Shown here piece after piece: positions 1 through 8,126 of a stretch of DNA of 64,000 bases (positions within the stretch are counted from its first letter, which is position 1; every line of letters begins with the position of its first letter). Source of the DNA: Hydrogenobacter thermophilus TK-6 (GTDB lineage: Bacteria > Aquificota > Aquificia > Aquificales > Aquificaceae); the NCBI RefSeq assembly GCF_000010785.1, contig NC_013799.1, forward strand, positions 620,001-684,000, in the 5' to 3' direction. The notes under the pieces are model-generated. The model worked only from the letters and a program-made list of their open reading frames with translations, did not search any database and was not told the origin of the DNA. The position numbers and the translations under genes are program-made.

Positions 1-1089
1 GACAACGCCGAGGTGGTTCTCTTTAAGTTTGAAGAAGGCTACCAGTACACGCCTTATGTGGAAAAGGGTAATGGTGAGCTTTATATATTTGCTTGGAGGC
101 TTCCAAAAAACAACCCCGCAGATGTTTATGGGACTTACAAGCTCACCTTTTTGGCTTTCAAAGACCCCTTTGAAAAGCCCGTGGCAAAGCTGGAAAAAGA
201 CTACCAGAGGGTATACACCTACATTCAGCCGGCGGTCCTTAAGGGAGATAAACCTCTCTTCTTTTCGGTAAACCTTCCTCCCAAGGGTGAGGATGTTTAC
301 AAAGCAGATGGAGAACAGCTCAGCAAGCGTATAAACCTTGTCTATTCGTGGAACGGCGAGGACCTCAAAAAGGCTGTAGAAGACAAAGCCAACGACTACC
401 TCTACGCTCAGCTTTTTTCTTCAGTTGCCACCTCCGATGAAGGCGCTTTGGAGGTCTTTAGGGACTCCAGATACCTGATTCCTCAGCTCTGGGCTGTCTA
501 TGTGAAGGATGGCAAAACAAGAGCTTTTGGACCTTTGGAAGAACCTTGGGTGGAGACCTCTTTCATGAGCAAGACCCTTTACTTAGGTGATGGCATCTTT
601 AGGGTTTACTACCTGGTGAGAGATGACAAGAAGAACGTCTGGTTTTTGAGGGCAAGGGACATAAAGGCTGAGGCTCTGAGCAACCCTTACAAGCTCCCCA
701 GCAGGAGGGAAAAGCAGGAAAAGCTGGAGGAGGCTCTCAAGAAGTTTTCCGAGTGCCAGATCAAAAACGACCTTGACTGCGTCTACTCTTTCTTTGACCC
801 AGTAGGTCAAAGGCAGTATCCAATTGAGGCTTTCAAGCGCAACGCGGAGGTTTTGAAGATCACCTTTAAGGACTACAAGTGCAGGGGTAAAGTGGTAGGA
901 GACACCAACATAGCCGTATCTTACTGCACTTATACCTACACGCTTCCACCCGTCATAGGCACAGTGCCTGTCCCAGAAAACAAGAGGCAGATAACCGACA
1001 AAGATGTTAGGAACTACTGGGTCTTCATAAAAGGTCAGTGGAGATGGGCTATAGAAACAATGCCTGGGCGCACCGCCATTCAGTGGTGA
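1..1089 (+). CDS. Hypothetical protein, 5' end missing, upstream of type II secretion pseudopilins
   Basis: The reading frame is open from the first base of the window, so the true start lies upstream; the first internal start codon is GTG at 13. The visible 362 residues match no family I can name. They are soluble, rich in aromatic and charged residues, with no membrane segment. Roughly the last 120 residues (a helix, then a Cys-containing strand region ending in WVFIKGQWRWA) have the look of an NTF2/SnoaL-like domain, which is only an impression. The stop codon overlaps the start of a gspI-like pseudopilin gene by four bases, so it is the first visible member of the gspI-gspK-gspJ operon and may be an envelope protein tied to secretion or pilus assembly. 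Confidence 0.75.
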   Translation, partial: DNAEVVLFKFEEGYQYTPYVEKGNGELYIFAWRLPKNNPADVYGTYKLTFLAFKDPFEKPVAKLEKDYQRVYTYIQPAVLKGDKPLFFSVNLPPKGEDVYKADGEQLSKRINLVYSWNGEDLKKAVEDKANDYLYAQLFSSVATSDEGALEVFRDSRYLIPQLWAVYVKDGKTRAFGPLEEPWVETSFMSKTLYLGDGIFRVYYLVRDDKKNVWFLRARDIKAEALSNPYKLPSRREKQEKLEEALKKFSECQIKNDLDCVYSFFDPVGQRQYPIEAFKRNAEVLKITFKDYKCRGKVVGDTNIAVSYCTYTYTLPPVIGTVPVPENKRQITDKDVRNYWVFIKGQWRWAIETMPGRTAIQW

Positions 1090-1418
1090 GGGGCTTTACG
1101 TTGGTGGAGGTGGTTATAGCTTTTACCATAGCAGTACTGGCTATAGCCTTTATTCAGCAGAGCCTTTCCCTCATAGCAAAACGGCTCTACGTTATGAAAA
1201 AGCAGGAGAGAGACCTGCAGACGGTGGCGCAGGTTCAGGAGATCTTCACAGCTCAGGTGCAGGGCTCGGCAAAGGTCTTGGAGAGTAAAAATGTGGACGG
1301 TAAAAACTGCAACCTTATGGAGTACAAGAGTTTTAACTACTACGCGTGTTGGCAGGACTTTGGCATCCAGCGTATATATCTCATAAACGGCTATGACTTT
1401 CTCATACTCCCCAGATGA
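1086..1418 (+). CDS. gspI: Type II secretion minor pseudopilin, GspI-like
   Basis: A short prepilin leader with the methylation motif GFTLVEVVIAF is followed by a hydrophobic helix of about 20 residues and a small globular domain with three Cys. Glu at +5 after the processing Gly is present, as needed for prepilin peptidase cleavage and N-methylation. I start it at GTG 1086, which overlaps the upstream stop as GTGA and gives the leader MRG; GTG 1083 is equally possible, and a GTG at 1038 would give an unusually long leader. The assignment to GspI rather than GspH rests on its size (110 residues) and its place before gspK and gspJ. It is inferred to form part of the pseudopilus tip. Confidence 0.75.
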   Translation: MRGFTLVEVVIAFTIAVLAIAFIQQSLSLIAKRLYVMKKQERDLQTVAQVQEIFTAQVQGSAKVLESKNVDGKNCNLMEYKSFNYYACWQDFGIQRIYLINGYDFLILPR

Positions 1419-2209
1419 GGGGAAGCGTATTTATTTATGTACTTTGGCTTTTGACTCTCATCTCCGGGCTTGTGTTTTTTACCCTCTATCAGCTAAGGTA
1501 CAGCTATAGCAGAAGCTCCCACTTTGTGGAAAACTGGACTTTTCTTTACGAATCTCGGGCTCTGGCTTTTGTTGGTGTAAACCTCGCTCTCAAAGACCCC
1601 AGCCTTCTGAGGCTAAAAAGTCCCCTTCCCTATTACATAGGCAACCGCAAGTACAGGATATACGTATCTGCAGAGGAAGCCAAAATTAGCCTACCCCTCG
1701 CCAACAAGGAGATCCTAAGAAGCCTCATGCAAAATATAGGGATGGAGGAAAAGAGAGCTGACGAGCTATCCGAGAGCATCATGGCTTTTTTGGGCAGGGG
1801 GACAGAGTATTACGATGCTCCGGCGCCTCACGAGAACATCCACACCATAACCGAGCTTCTCTATGTGAAAGGTATGGATGAGCAAACTTACCGCAAGCTC
1901 CAGCAGTACCTTACCCCGGTGGCAACCCTCACCAACATAAATTACGCACCTAAGGAGGTGCTTTTGGCTCTTGGCTTGACAGACAGTGAGGTAAGGTCCG
2001 TGGAGGAGCAGATAAAGGTGGCTGGATATGTGGACTTTAACTGGCTTCAGGCTCTTCTTGGTCCCTCAAGGTCTTACATAGCCCTCAGGTTTGTTTATGT
2101 CCCCATTCCTCTCTACTACAGGGTGAAGGTGGTCAAGTACGAGCCCTCTTACGATGAGATGGATTTTATAGTCTCCGGTGGAGCTGTGCTGGATGCGTGG
2201 CAAGAGTAA
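1415..2209 (+). CDS. gspK: Type II secretion protein GspK
   Basis: GspK caps the pseudopilus of the type II secretion system. The protein begins with a short positively charged leader and one hydrophobic segment (about residues 5-25, starting RGSVFIYVLWLL), lacking the usual Glu5, as is typical of GspK. The body contains the helix-rich region characteristic of the family, with an Asn/Ile-rich turn (TNINYAPKEVLLALG) corresponding to the T2SSK helix-hairpin-helix part. At 264 residues it is slightly shorter than enterobacterial GspK (about 320). Its ATG overlaps the preceding stop as ATGA, and gspJ starts inside its 3' end, so translation is likely coupled. Confidence 0.85.
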   Translation: MRGSVFIYVLWLLTLISGLVFFTLYQLRYSYSRSSHFVENWTFLYESRALAFVGVNLALKDPSLLRLKSPLPYYIGNRKYRIYVSAEEAKISLPLANKEILRSLMQNIGMEEKRADELSESIMAFLGRGTEYYDAPAPHENIHTITELLYVKGMDEQTYRKLQQYLTPVATLTNINYAPKEVLLALGLTDSEVRSVEEQIKVAGYVDFNWLQALLGPSRSYIALRFVYVPIPLYYRVKVVKYEPSYDEMDFIVSGGAVLDAWQE

Positions 2210-2681
2210 GGGTTTTACTCTTATTGAGCTTCTCATAGCGGTGGTGATATCCACTCTTGTGGTGCTGGCTCTTGGCAGCGTCTACAGAGCTGTGCAGGAT
2301 GTACGAAAGCGCTTTATTGATTACGAGCAGAGCAGGAAGTTTTACGACCTTGTCTACCTACTTCAAAAGCAGCTGATGAGCTGCAGAGACCTCAGGCTGG
2401 AAAATGGCACGCTTTCGTACTACACCACCTTTGGCATGAGCGCTCCTTATGTTATGGTGATGCTAAGGTTAGAAGACCAAAAAATTTACTACTCGGAATC
2501 TAACCCTTACGATGCTTCTGTGGTTTATCTCAAGAGAGAGTGGCGCGTTCCTTATAGACTCAAGTTGAGCTTGAGGGCTGATGGGAAGGCTCTGAGCATT
2601 TCCTACGGCGCTGATGAGCTTGAGCTTTACATAAACTACAACGCGGTGCCCACATCCAACATATTTCTTAAACCTTTTTGA
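2193..2681 (+). CDS. gspJ: Type II secretion minor pseudopilin, GspJ-like
   Basis: The protein starts MRGKSKGFTLIELLIA, a perfect prepilin peptidase site with Glu at +5, followed by a 20-residue hydrophobic helix and a globular beta-rich domain of about 130 residues. I choose ATG 2193 because the leader is then six residues long; a frame start at GTG 2178 would give an improbable extra stretch. The gene overlaps the end of gspK by 17 bases. Size and position after gspK indicate GspJ, which with GspI and GspK forms the tip complex. The outer membrane secretin and ATPase genes are not in this window. Confidence 0.78.
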   Translation: MRGKSKGFTLIELLIAVVISTLVVLALGSVYRAVQDVRKRFIDYEQSRKFYDLVYLLQKQLMSCRDLRLENGTLSYYTTFGMSAPYVMVMLRLEDQKIYYSESNPYDASVVYLKREWRVPYRLKLSLRADGKALSISYGADELELYINYNAVPTSNIFLKPF

Positions 2682-2700
2682 GGCATAAATTATTTATACT

Positions 2701-3642
2701 ATGCCCACAGCTGAGAAAGCTTTATACTACTCCCTGAAGGACTACCTAAAAGAGCGCTACGGTAGGAGGGTGCAAAAGATCACAGTGGCACTTCCCTTTA
2801 CCTGTCCCAACATAGATGGCACCAAGGCAAGGGGTGGATGCACCTACTGCTTTTCCGGCACAAGACCTGCCCACTTGGATGCTTACATCCCACTGAGAGA
2901 CCAGATAGAGGATGGCATAAGAAGAGCGAAGGAGCGCTACGGCAAAAACATACTCTTTTTTGTTTACTACCAGTCTTACTCCAACACCTACGGAGAGTAT
3001 GAGTATCTCAAGTCTGTTTATGACACCGCTCTTGAGTTTGAGGAGGTGGTGGGTATAGATGTGGGGACGCGCCCGGATTGTGCTCCCGAGTGGGTGCTGG
3101 AGCTTCTGGAGAGCTACACGCGCATGGGTCTTGAGGTGTGGGTAGAATACGGCCTTCAGAGCGCCAACTTTAAAACCTTGAGGCTCATAAACAGGGCTCA
3201 CGGAGTTTCTGACTTTGTGGATGCGGTGCTAAGGACCAAAAGGAGAAACCTCAAAGTCTGCGCTCACATAATACTGGGACTTCCCCACGAGGACGAAGAG
3301 GATATGTTAGAAACTGGTAAGCTCCTTGCCAGCCTTCCCATAGATGGCGTGAAAATACATCCATTGCATGTTATAAAAAACACCAAGATGGCAGAGCAGT
3401 ACCTGAGGGGTGAGTTTGAGGTTTTGAGCCTGGAAGAATACGCCAAAAGAGCGGTGGATGTGCTGGAGATACTCCCCCCTCATGTGGTGGTCCACAGGCT
3501 CACTGGTGAGGTAGAACCAGAGAGGCTCATAGCTCCTGACTACTGCACCTACGCAAAAAAGCAGGAAGTGATAAATGCTATAGTAGAGGAGCTCATCAGG
3601 CGAAAAACTCACCAGGGTGCTAAAATACCTTTTAACAGATGA
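2701..3642 (+). CDS. Radical SAM protein, TIGR01212/YhcC family
   Basis: This is a radical S-adenosylmethionine enzyme of the YhcC type, whose substrate is not established. The [4Fe-4S] cluster ligands follow the family's spaced pattern: a Cys in FTCPNIDGT, then GGCTYC about ten residues later. Further family blocks are FVYYQSYSNTY, VGIDVGTRPDC, VWVEYGLQSAN and HIILGLPHE. The length of 313 residues is normal. ATG 2701 is preceded by no ribosome binding site but by TAAATT nine bases upstream, so it may be read from a leaderless transcript. The stop overlaps the CDF transporter start as ATGA. Confidence 0.88.
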   Translation: MPTAEKALYYSLKDYLKERYGRRVQKITVALPFTCPNIDGTKARGGCTYCFSGTRPAHLDAYIPLRDQIEDGIRRAKERYGKNILFFVYYQSYSNTYGEYEYLKSVYDTALEFEEVVGIDVGTRPDCAPEWVLELLESYTRMGLEVWVEYGLQSANFKTLRLINRAHGVSDFVDAVLRTKRRNLKVCAHIILGLPHEDEEDMLETGKLLASLPIDGVKIHPLHVIKNTKMAEQYLRGEFEVLSLEEYAKRAVDVLEILPPHVVVHRLTGEVEPERLIAPDYCTYAKKQEVINAIVEELIRRKTHQGAKIPFNR

Positions 3643-4838
3643 AAAAAGAGCATTGGGCTTTGGTGTCTCTGAGCGTCAATCTCCTTCAGTCTGGTGCCAA
3701 GCTTCTGGCTGGCGTATTTACTGGCAGTCTCTCCATGCTGGGAGAATCCTTTCACTCCCTTTCCGACTCCTTTGCCTCTCTGGTGGCATATCTTACTCTG
3801 AGATTCTCCGACAGAAAAAGCCAAAAGTTCCCCTACGGACTTTACAAGCTGGAAAACATAGGCTCTATTAGCATAGCCATATTTCTCTTTATTGCTTCCT
3901 ATGAGATACTCCAGAGGGCTTTCCAGCGCGAGGTTATCATAAAAGAGGAGTATTTGGCTTTGGGTATTGGTGTGGTTCTCTTTTCCCTCTTTAGCTCCCT
4001 CACACTTTCCTTCTTGGAAAGAAGGGCTGGCAAAAGGCTAAATTCTCCCGTGCTGGTGGCGGACTCTTACCATACGCTGACGGATACCTTTGGCTCTTCA
4101 CTGGTTTTGATGAGCTTTCTGAGTTCTTACATGGGATATCAGGTGGACAGATACTTTGCCATGGGTGTGTCTGCGCTTATAGCCTATACGGCGCTGAGTA
4201 TAGTAAAGAGGGAGGTTTCAGTCCTTCTTGATATCTCCGTTGATGAGAAAACTCTTGACCATATAAGGCAGGTTATACTGAGCTTTGAAGAAGTCCTTGA
4301 GATAAGGCATCTGTTTGTGAGGTCCTCGGGTGGAAAGCTCTTTGCGGACATTACGCTGATGGTAGCAGGCAGGGACTTTTTGAGGATACACAGCTTGGTG
4401 GACAAGATAGAGGAGAGTCTCAGGAAGGAAATACCCGAGCTGGAGATGGTATTTATACACTACGAACCTGCTCAAAGCTCAAAAGCAAGCCTGGGAGTGC
4501 TTATAGATAATGAGGGGAATGTTAGCGAGAGTTTTGAAAAAGCTGAGGCGGTTATGGTTTTTGGAGATAAAGAAAAGCCAAAGCTCATAAAAGACCTTCC
4601 TCAAAGGGAGGAGGACATGGCAAAAGCTCTCATGGAGATGGGAATTTCCATCATCATATGCGGACAGCATCCTGAGAGTAGCAGAGCCAAGTGGGTCATA
4701 AGCAAGTACGGTGGTTTTGTGTGGGAAACCCACCAGAAGAATCCCTACTTGGCTCTTTCTGAGGTGGCTTATAATTTTACGGATGTCAAAACTGCTGATA
4801 AAGAGAGGCAGGATAATAGACCCTTCCCAGAAGCTTGA
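3639..4838 (+). CDS. Cation diffusion facilitator transporter with C-terminal NifX-like domain
   Basis: Residues 1-280 form a CDF metal/proton antiporter with six membrane segments. The metal-site motifs are visible in TM2 (GESFHSLSDSF) and TM5 (ADSYHTLTDTF), both HxxxD, which fits Zn, Fe or Mn export. The usual cytoplasmic domain ends near FIHYEP. A further 100 residues follow that resemble the dinitrogenase iron-molybdenum cofactor (NifX/NafY) fold: VSESFEKAEAVMVFG, then MEMGISIIICGQHPES, then a short GGFVWE strand. The domain may sense or hand over a metal or Fe-S species. The 3' end overlaps pyrC by 56 bases, an unusually long overlap. Transporter identity is firm; metal and role of the extra domain are inferred. 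Confidence 0.85.
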   Translation: MKKEHWALVSLSVNLLQSGAKLLAGVFTGSLSMLGESFHSLSDSFASLVAYLTLRFSDRKSQKFPYGLYKLENIGSISIAIFLFIASYEILQRAFQREVIIKEEYLALGIGVVLFSLFSSLTLSFLERRAGKRLNSPVLVADSYHTLTDTFGSSLVLMSFLSSYMGYQVDRYFAMGVSALIAYTALSIVKREVSVLLDISVDEKTLDHIRQVILSFEEVLEIRHLFVRSSGGKLFADITLMVAGRDFLRIHSLVDKIEESLRKEIPELEMVFIHYEPAQSSKASLGVLIDNEGNVSESFEKAEAVMVFGDKEKPKLIKDLPQREEDMAKALMEMGISIIICGQHPESSRAKWVISKYGGFVWETHQKNPYLALSEVAYNFTDVKTADKERQDNRPFPEA

Positions 4839-6057
4839 CACCGTTGGAGACATCCTCATAGAGAAAGGTAGAATAAAGACAGTGGGTGAGAACCTCTTTG
4901 AGCTTGAGACCCAGATAATAGACGCAAAGGGTCTTGTGGTGTGTCCGGCTTTTGTAGACCTTCATGCGCATCTGAGGGACCCGGGAGAGACCTACAAGGA
5001 GGACATAGAGAGCGCAAGCAGGTGCGCGGTGGCTGGCGGTTTTACCACGGTGGTGTGCATGCCCAACACAAAACCCCCCGTAGACAGCCCCCATGTAGCC
5101 CAGTACATAATAGACAAGGCAAGGAGGGTAGGACTCTGTCAGGTGATTCCTTCTGGCACTCTCACCAAAGGCAGAGAAGGTAAAGAGCTATCTGACTTTT
5201 ACGCTCTCAAACAGGCTGGCTGTCTTACCCTAACTGACGATGGAAGCCCTCTTATGGATGCAAGGCTCATGCAAAGAGCTCTTGAGCTGGCAGGACAGCT
5301 GGGACTTTTGGTTATGAACCACTGCGAGGATGACTCTCTCGCCTACGGACACATAAACGAGGGGTATGTGAGCAGTCTCCTCGGTGTGTCATCAAGACCC
5401 GCAGAGGCTGAGGACATTCTGGTAGCCAGAGACCTCATACTCTCTTACAAAACTGGAAGTCCCATACACATACAGCACCTTAGCTCAGCCCTGAGTGTGG
5501 AGCTGATAAGGTACTTTAAAGAAAAGGGAGCAAGGGTCTCATGTGAGGTAAACCCCTACCACCTTCTTTTTAGCGAAAGGGAGCTTTTAAAGTCGGGTGC
5601 TAACGCAAAGGTAAACCCACCTCTGAGGAGAGAAGAGGACAGGCTGGCTCTTCTGGAGGCTGTAAAGGACGGCACCATAGACTGCATAGCAACGGACCAC
5701 GCACCCCATGCCGGTTGGGAGAAAGGTCAGATAGAAAAGGCAAAAGCTGGTATGATAGGGCTTCAGACCGCTCTTCCTTTGGCTCTGGAGCTGGTAAGAC
5801 AGGGACACATAAGCCTCATGCGGATGATAGACCTTATGTCCTGCAAGCCTGCAAGCATCTTAGGTCTTGAAGGATGCGCAACCCTGAAGGTAGGCTCAAA
5901 AGCCAACATAACCATATTTGACCCTGAAAAGGTCTGGACGCTCAACGAAAGCACCAACCTCTCCAGGTCTCGCAACACCCCACTCTGGAACAGGGAGCTT
6001 AGGGGAAAGGTGGTTTATACCATATTTGAGGGAAAGGTGGTCTACCGGGATGTTTGA
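4783..6057 (+). CDS. pyrC: Dihydroorotase (type I)
   Basis: PyrC interconverts carbamoyl aspartate and dihydroorotate in pyrimidine synthesis. The 424 residues contain the amidohydrolase zinc motifs in order: DLHAHLRDPGE (HxH), the MPNT loop, NHCED, a His in IHIQHLSS and the Asp in ATDHAPHA. In Aquifex this class of dihydroorotase is active as a complex with aspartate transcarbamoylase (established for that family). I start at ATG 4783 rather than the longer open frame because the product then begins MSKLLIKRGRIIDP, as in relatives. A TATAAT at 4770-4775 lies seven bases before the ATG inside the upstream gene, suggesting its own leaderless promoter. It overlaps tyrA by eight bases. Confidence 0.93.
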   Translation: MSKLLIKRGRIIDPSQKLDTVGDILIEKGRIKTVGENLFELETQIIDAKGLVVCPAFVDLHAHLRDPGETYKEDIESASRCAVAGGFTTVVCMPNTKPPVDSPHVAQYIIDKARRVGLCQVIPSGTLTKGREGKELSDFYALKQAGCLTLTDDGSPLMDARLMQRALELAGQLGLLVMNHCEDDSLAYGHINEGYVSSLLGVSSRPAEAEDILVARDLILSYKTGSPIHIQHLSSALSVELIRYFKEKGARVSCEVNPYHLLFSERELLKSGANAKVNPPLRREEDRLALLEAVKDGTIDCIATDHAPHAGWEKGQIEKAKAGMIGLQTALPLALELVRQGHISLMRMIDLMSCKPASILGLEGCATLKVGSKANITIFDPEKVWTLNESTNLSRSRNTPLWNRELRGKVVYTIFEGKVVYRDV

Positions 6058-6898
6058 GAGAGTCTGTATAGTAGGCGTGGGTTTTATGGGAGGCTCTTTT
6101 GCCCTCGCTCTAAAAGAGCGCTATCCTCAGTGCCAAATCTTTGGCATAGACATAAACCATAGTGCTATAAGCAAGGCACTTGAGCTCAAAACCATTGACG
6201 GGGGAAGCACGCAGATAAAAGATACACTGCGCTTTGACCCTCAGCTGGTGGTAATTGCCACACCTGTGGGGACCTTTGAAGAAATAGCAAAGGCTCTGGC
6301 ACAGCTTGACATAAAATGTGTCATAACCGACCTGGGAAGCGTAAAGGGGCGCATAGTTTATATGATGGAAGAGCATCTGGGTGGGAACTTTGTGGGGGGG
6401 CATCCCATAGCAGGCACGGAAAAGTCCGGCGTAGAAAACAGCCTAAAAGACCTCTTTAAAGGCAAAAGGTGTGTCATCACACCCACCGAGAAGACTTCCC
6501 CTCAAGCTAAAAAGATGGTAAAAGACCTCTGGCAGAGTCTGGATGCGCTGGTGGAGGAGATGGACCCCTACCTTCATGATTACATATTTGGCGCGGTCTC
6601 CCACATGCCCCACGCGGTTGCCTTTGCTCTCATAGATGCCATAGCAAGGCTCAGCAAGGATGGTGTAAACCTCTTTGAGTATCCCGGTGGTGGCTTTAAG
6701 GACTTTACGCGCATTGCTTCCTCTGACCCCATCATGTGGAGAGACATATTCCTGGAAAACGCCGAGAACATAGTTAAAGCCATAGAAGTCTTTCAGGAGT
6801 CCTTGGATACCCTAAAGAGTCTAATAGTCAGCGGTAAGGCTTATGAGATCACCCAGTATCTGAGCAAAGCTAAAGAGCTAAGAGACAGGATAGTATAG
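6050..6898 (+). CDS. tyrA: Prephenate dehydrogenase
   Basis: TyrA oxidatively decarboxylates prephenate to 4-hydroxyphenylpyruvate for tyrosine synthesis. The N-terminal Rossmann nucleotide-binding motif VGVGFMGGS is at residues 7-15. The active-site block HPIAGTEKSGVENS carries the catalytic His and the Ser of the family, and SHMPHAVAF holds the substrate-binding His. At 282 residues it is a monofunctional enzyme without chorismate mutase or ACT domain. ATG 6050 overlaps the pyrC stop by eight bases, so the two are co-transcribed. Its stop is directly followed by the 3' end of a convergent tRNA gene, leaving no room for a terminator. Confidence 0.93.
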   Translation: MFERVCIVGVGFMGGSFALALKERYPQCQIFGIDINHSAISKALELKTIDGGSTQIKDTLRFDPQLVVIATPVGTFEEIAKALAQLDIKCVITDLGSVKGRIVYMMEEHLGGNFVGGHPIAGTEKSGVENSLKDLFKGKRCVITPTEKTSPQAKKMVKDLWQSLDALVEEMDPYLHDYIFGAVSHMPHAVAFALIDAIARLSKDGVNLFEYPGGGFKDFTRIASSDPIMWRDIFLENAENIVKAIEVFQESLDTLKSLIVSGKAYEITQYLSKAKELRDRIV

Positions 6899-6974
6899 TG
6901 GTGGAGCGGAGGGGACTTGAACCCCCGACCTCCTACACGCCAAGCAGGCGCTCTCCCAACTGAGCTACCGCCCC
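6899..6974 (-). tRNA. tRNA-Ala (anticodon GGC)
   Basis: On the minus strand a complete 76-base cloverleaf can be folded: acceptor GGGGCGG pairing with CCGCTCC, D stem GCTC/GAGC, anticodon stem CCTGC/GTAGG with loop TTGGCGT (anticodon GGC, Ala), a five-base variable region, T stem GGGGG/CCCCT with loop TTCAAGT, and an encoded CCA end. It reads GCC and GCT codons. Its 3' end abuts the tyrA stop codon on the other strand. Confidence 0.96.
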
Positions 6975-6989
6975 TACCAGCAGTATATT

Positions 6990-7133
6990 TTAATTTATGA
7001 ACCTCCTTCTGTGCAAGTCCTTACTCTGCAGATAAAACCTGAGCCTTAGACCTTCTCTTCTCTTTGCACGCTCCTTTTTTAGCATCTGGAGGCATTCCTC
7101 CTTTAGCACCTTTACCAGGCTTATCATACTCAT
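6990..7133 (-). CDS. Possible small basic protein (47 residues)
   Basis: An open frame of 47 codons runs from ATG 7133 to a TAA ending at 6990. The predicted peptide is strongly basic and helical, with a Lys/Arg cluster KKERAKRRE in the middle and HRRR near the end. GAGGT overlaps the stop codon of the upstream permease, 12 bases before the ATG, so translation could be coupled to it. A second in-frame ATG lies at 7127. I recognise no family and the reading rests only on frame, spacing and composition; it could instead be the untranslated 3' tail of the permease transcript. Confidence 0.4.
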   Translation of the reverse strand: MSMISLVKVLKEECLQMLKKERAKRREGLRLRFYLQSKDLHRRRFIN

Positions 7134-7148
7134 ACTATATAATATACC

Positions 7149-8126
7149 TCATCTGCCTATTATTTCCCTTTCCCTTATGCGCGGATCTATAAGAGCCAGA
7201 AGGATGTCTGCAATGAGATTGCCCAGCAGAAGCATTATGGTGCCTATGTATAGCCCTCCCATTACCAAAAAGAGGTCCTGAGAGAGAACAGCGTCCAGCA
7301 TCAAAAGTCCAAGCCCAGGCCAGCCCACGATAATCTCTATGAGAGCAGCACCAGATAAAAGCCCTGCTATCTCGTAGCCTATGAGGGTGGTAAAGGGGTT
7401 CATGGCATTTTTTAAAACATGCTTTACAATGACCCTCTGAGGAACTCCCTTTGCCCTCAAAAAGGTGGTGATAGGACTGTGAAGCACCTCAATGACGCTA
7501 CTTCTTACTAGTCTGAGCATACCTGCGGTTGATACCAGGGTGAGAGTAAGGACAGGCACCACCATGTGCTTGGCAATGTCAAGCAGCTTTTCAAAGGTAG
7601 TCATACTCTCAAAGCCAGCACTCCGCATACCACCCACAGGCAAAGCGCCCGTTTTGGAAGCTATAAGCAGGAGCAAAAAAGCCAAGAAGAAGGAGGGGAA
7701 GGACATAAAAGTGTAAGCGTAAGCTTTTATAAGCTTGTCTGTGAAAGTCCCCTCTTTAAAGCCTGCCAAAAGCCCCAAAAGCACAGCCAAAAACCATGAA
7801 AGCACCGCAGAAGTCAGAGTCAAAAGCAGGGTGTTGCCAACCCTCTCCTTTATAAGCTTTATCACAGGTGCGTGATACTGAAAGGAATAGCCAAGGTCAA
7901 ACATCACCGCAGATTTTAGCCATTTTATATACTGAACCATAACAGGTTTGTCAAGTCCATACTGCTTTTTTAAAGTCTCTATGGTTTCTGGTGATATCTG
8001 GGGATTGAGCCTCAGCTGGTCCAAGTAATCTCCCGGTGCCATTTTTATTATCAAAAAGGACAGAAAGGTAACACCCAAAAGGGTTATAACAGCCTGCCCA
8101 AGTCTTACAAGAAGGAATGTAAACAT
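7149..8126 (-). CDS. ABC transporter permease, DppB/OppB family
   Basis: This is an inner-membrane subunit of a peptide/nickel-type ABC importer. Six membrane segments are visible, with the N-terminal family signature FLSFLIIKMAPGD, the LKKQYGLDKP block and the cytoplasmic EAA loop ending in GWPGLGLLMLDAV that docks to the ATPase. The length of 325 residues is normal. The start ATG overlaps the stop of the upstream DUF1232 gene as ATGA. No substrate-binding protein, second permease or ATPase gene is beside it, so partners must be encoded elsewhere. The substrate cannot be told from this subunit. Confidence 0.85.
   Translation of the reverse strand: MFTFLLVRLGQAVITLLGVTFLSFLIIKMAPGDYLDQLRLNPQISPETIETLKKQYGLDKPVMVQYIKWLKSAVMFDLGYSFQYHAPVIKLIKERVGNTLLLTLTSAVLSWFLAVLLGLLAGFKEGTFTDKLIKAYAYTFMSFPSFFLAFLLLLIASKTGALPVGGMRSAGFESMTTFEKLLDIAKHMVVPVLTLTLVSTAGMLRLVRSSVIEVLHSPITTFLRAKGVPQRVIVKHVLKNAMNPFTTLIGYEIAGLLSGAALIEIIVGWPGLGLLMLDAVLSQDLFLVMGGLYIGTIMLLLGNLIADILLALIDPRIREREIIGR

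Noticed and set aside
2746-3201. A 151-codon open frame on the minus strand opposite the radical SAM gene
   Set aside because: The plus-strand gene has clear family motifs throughout; the antisense frame has no start signal and no sensible composition.
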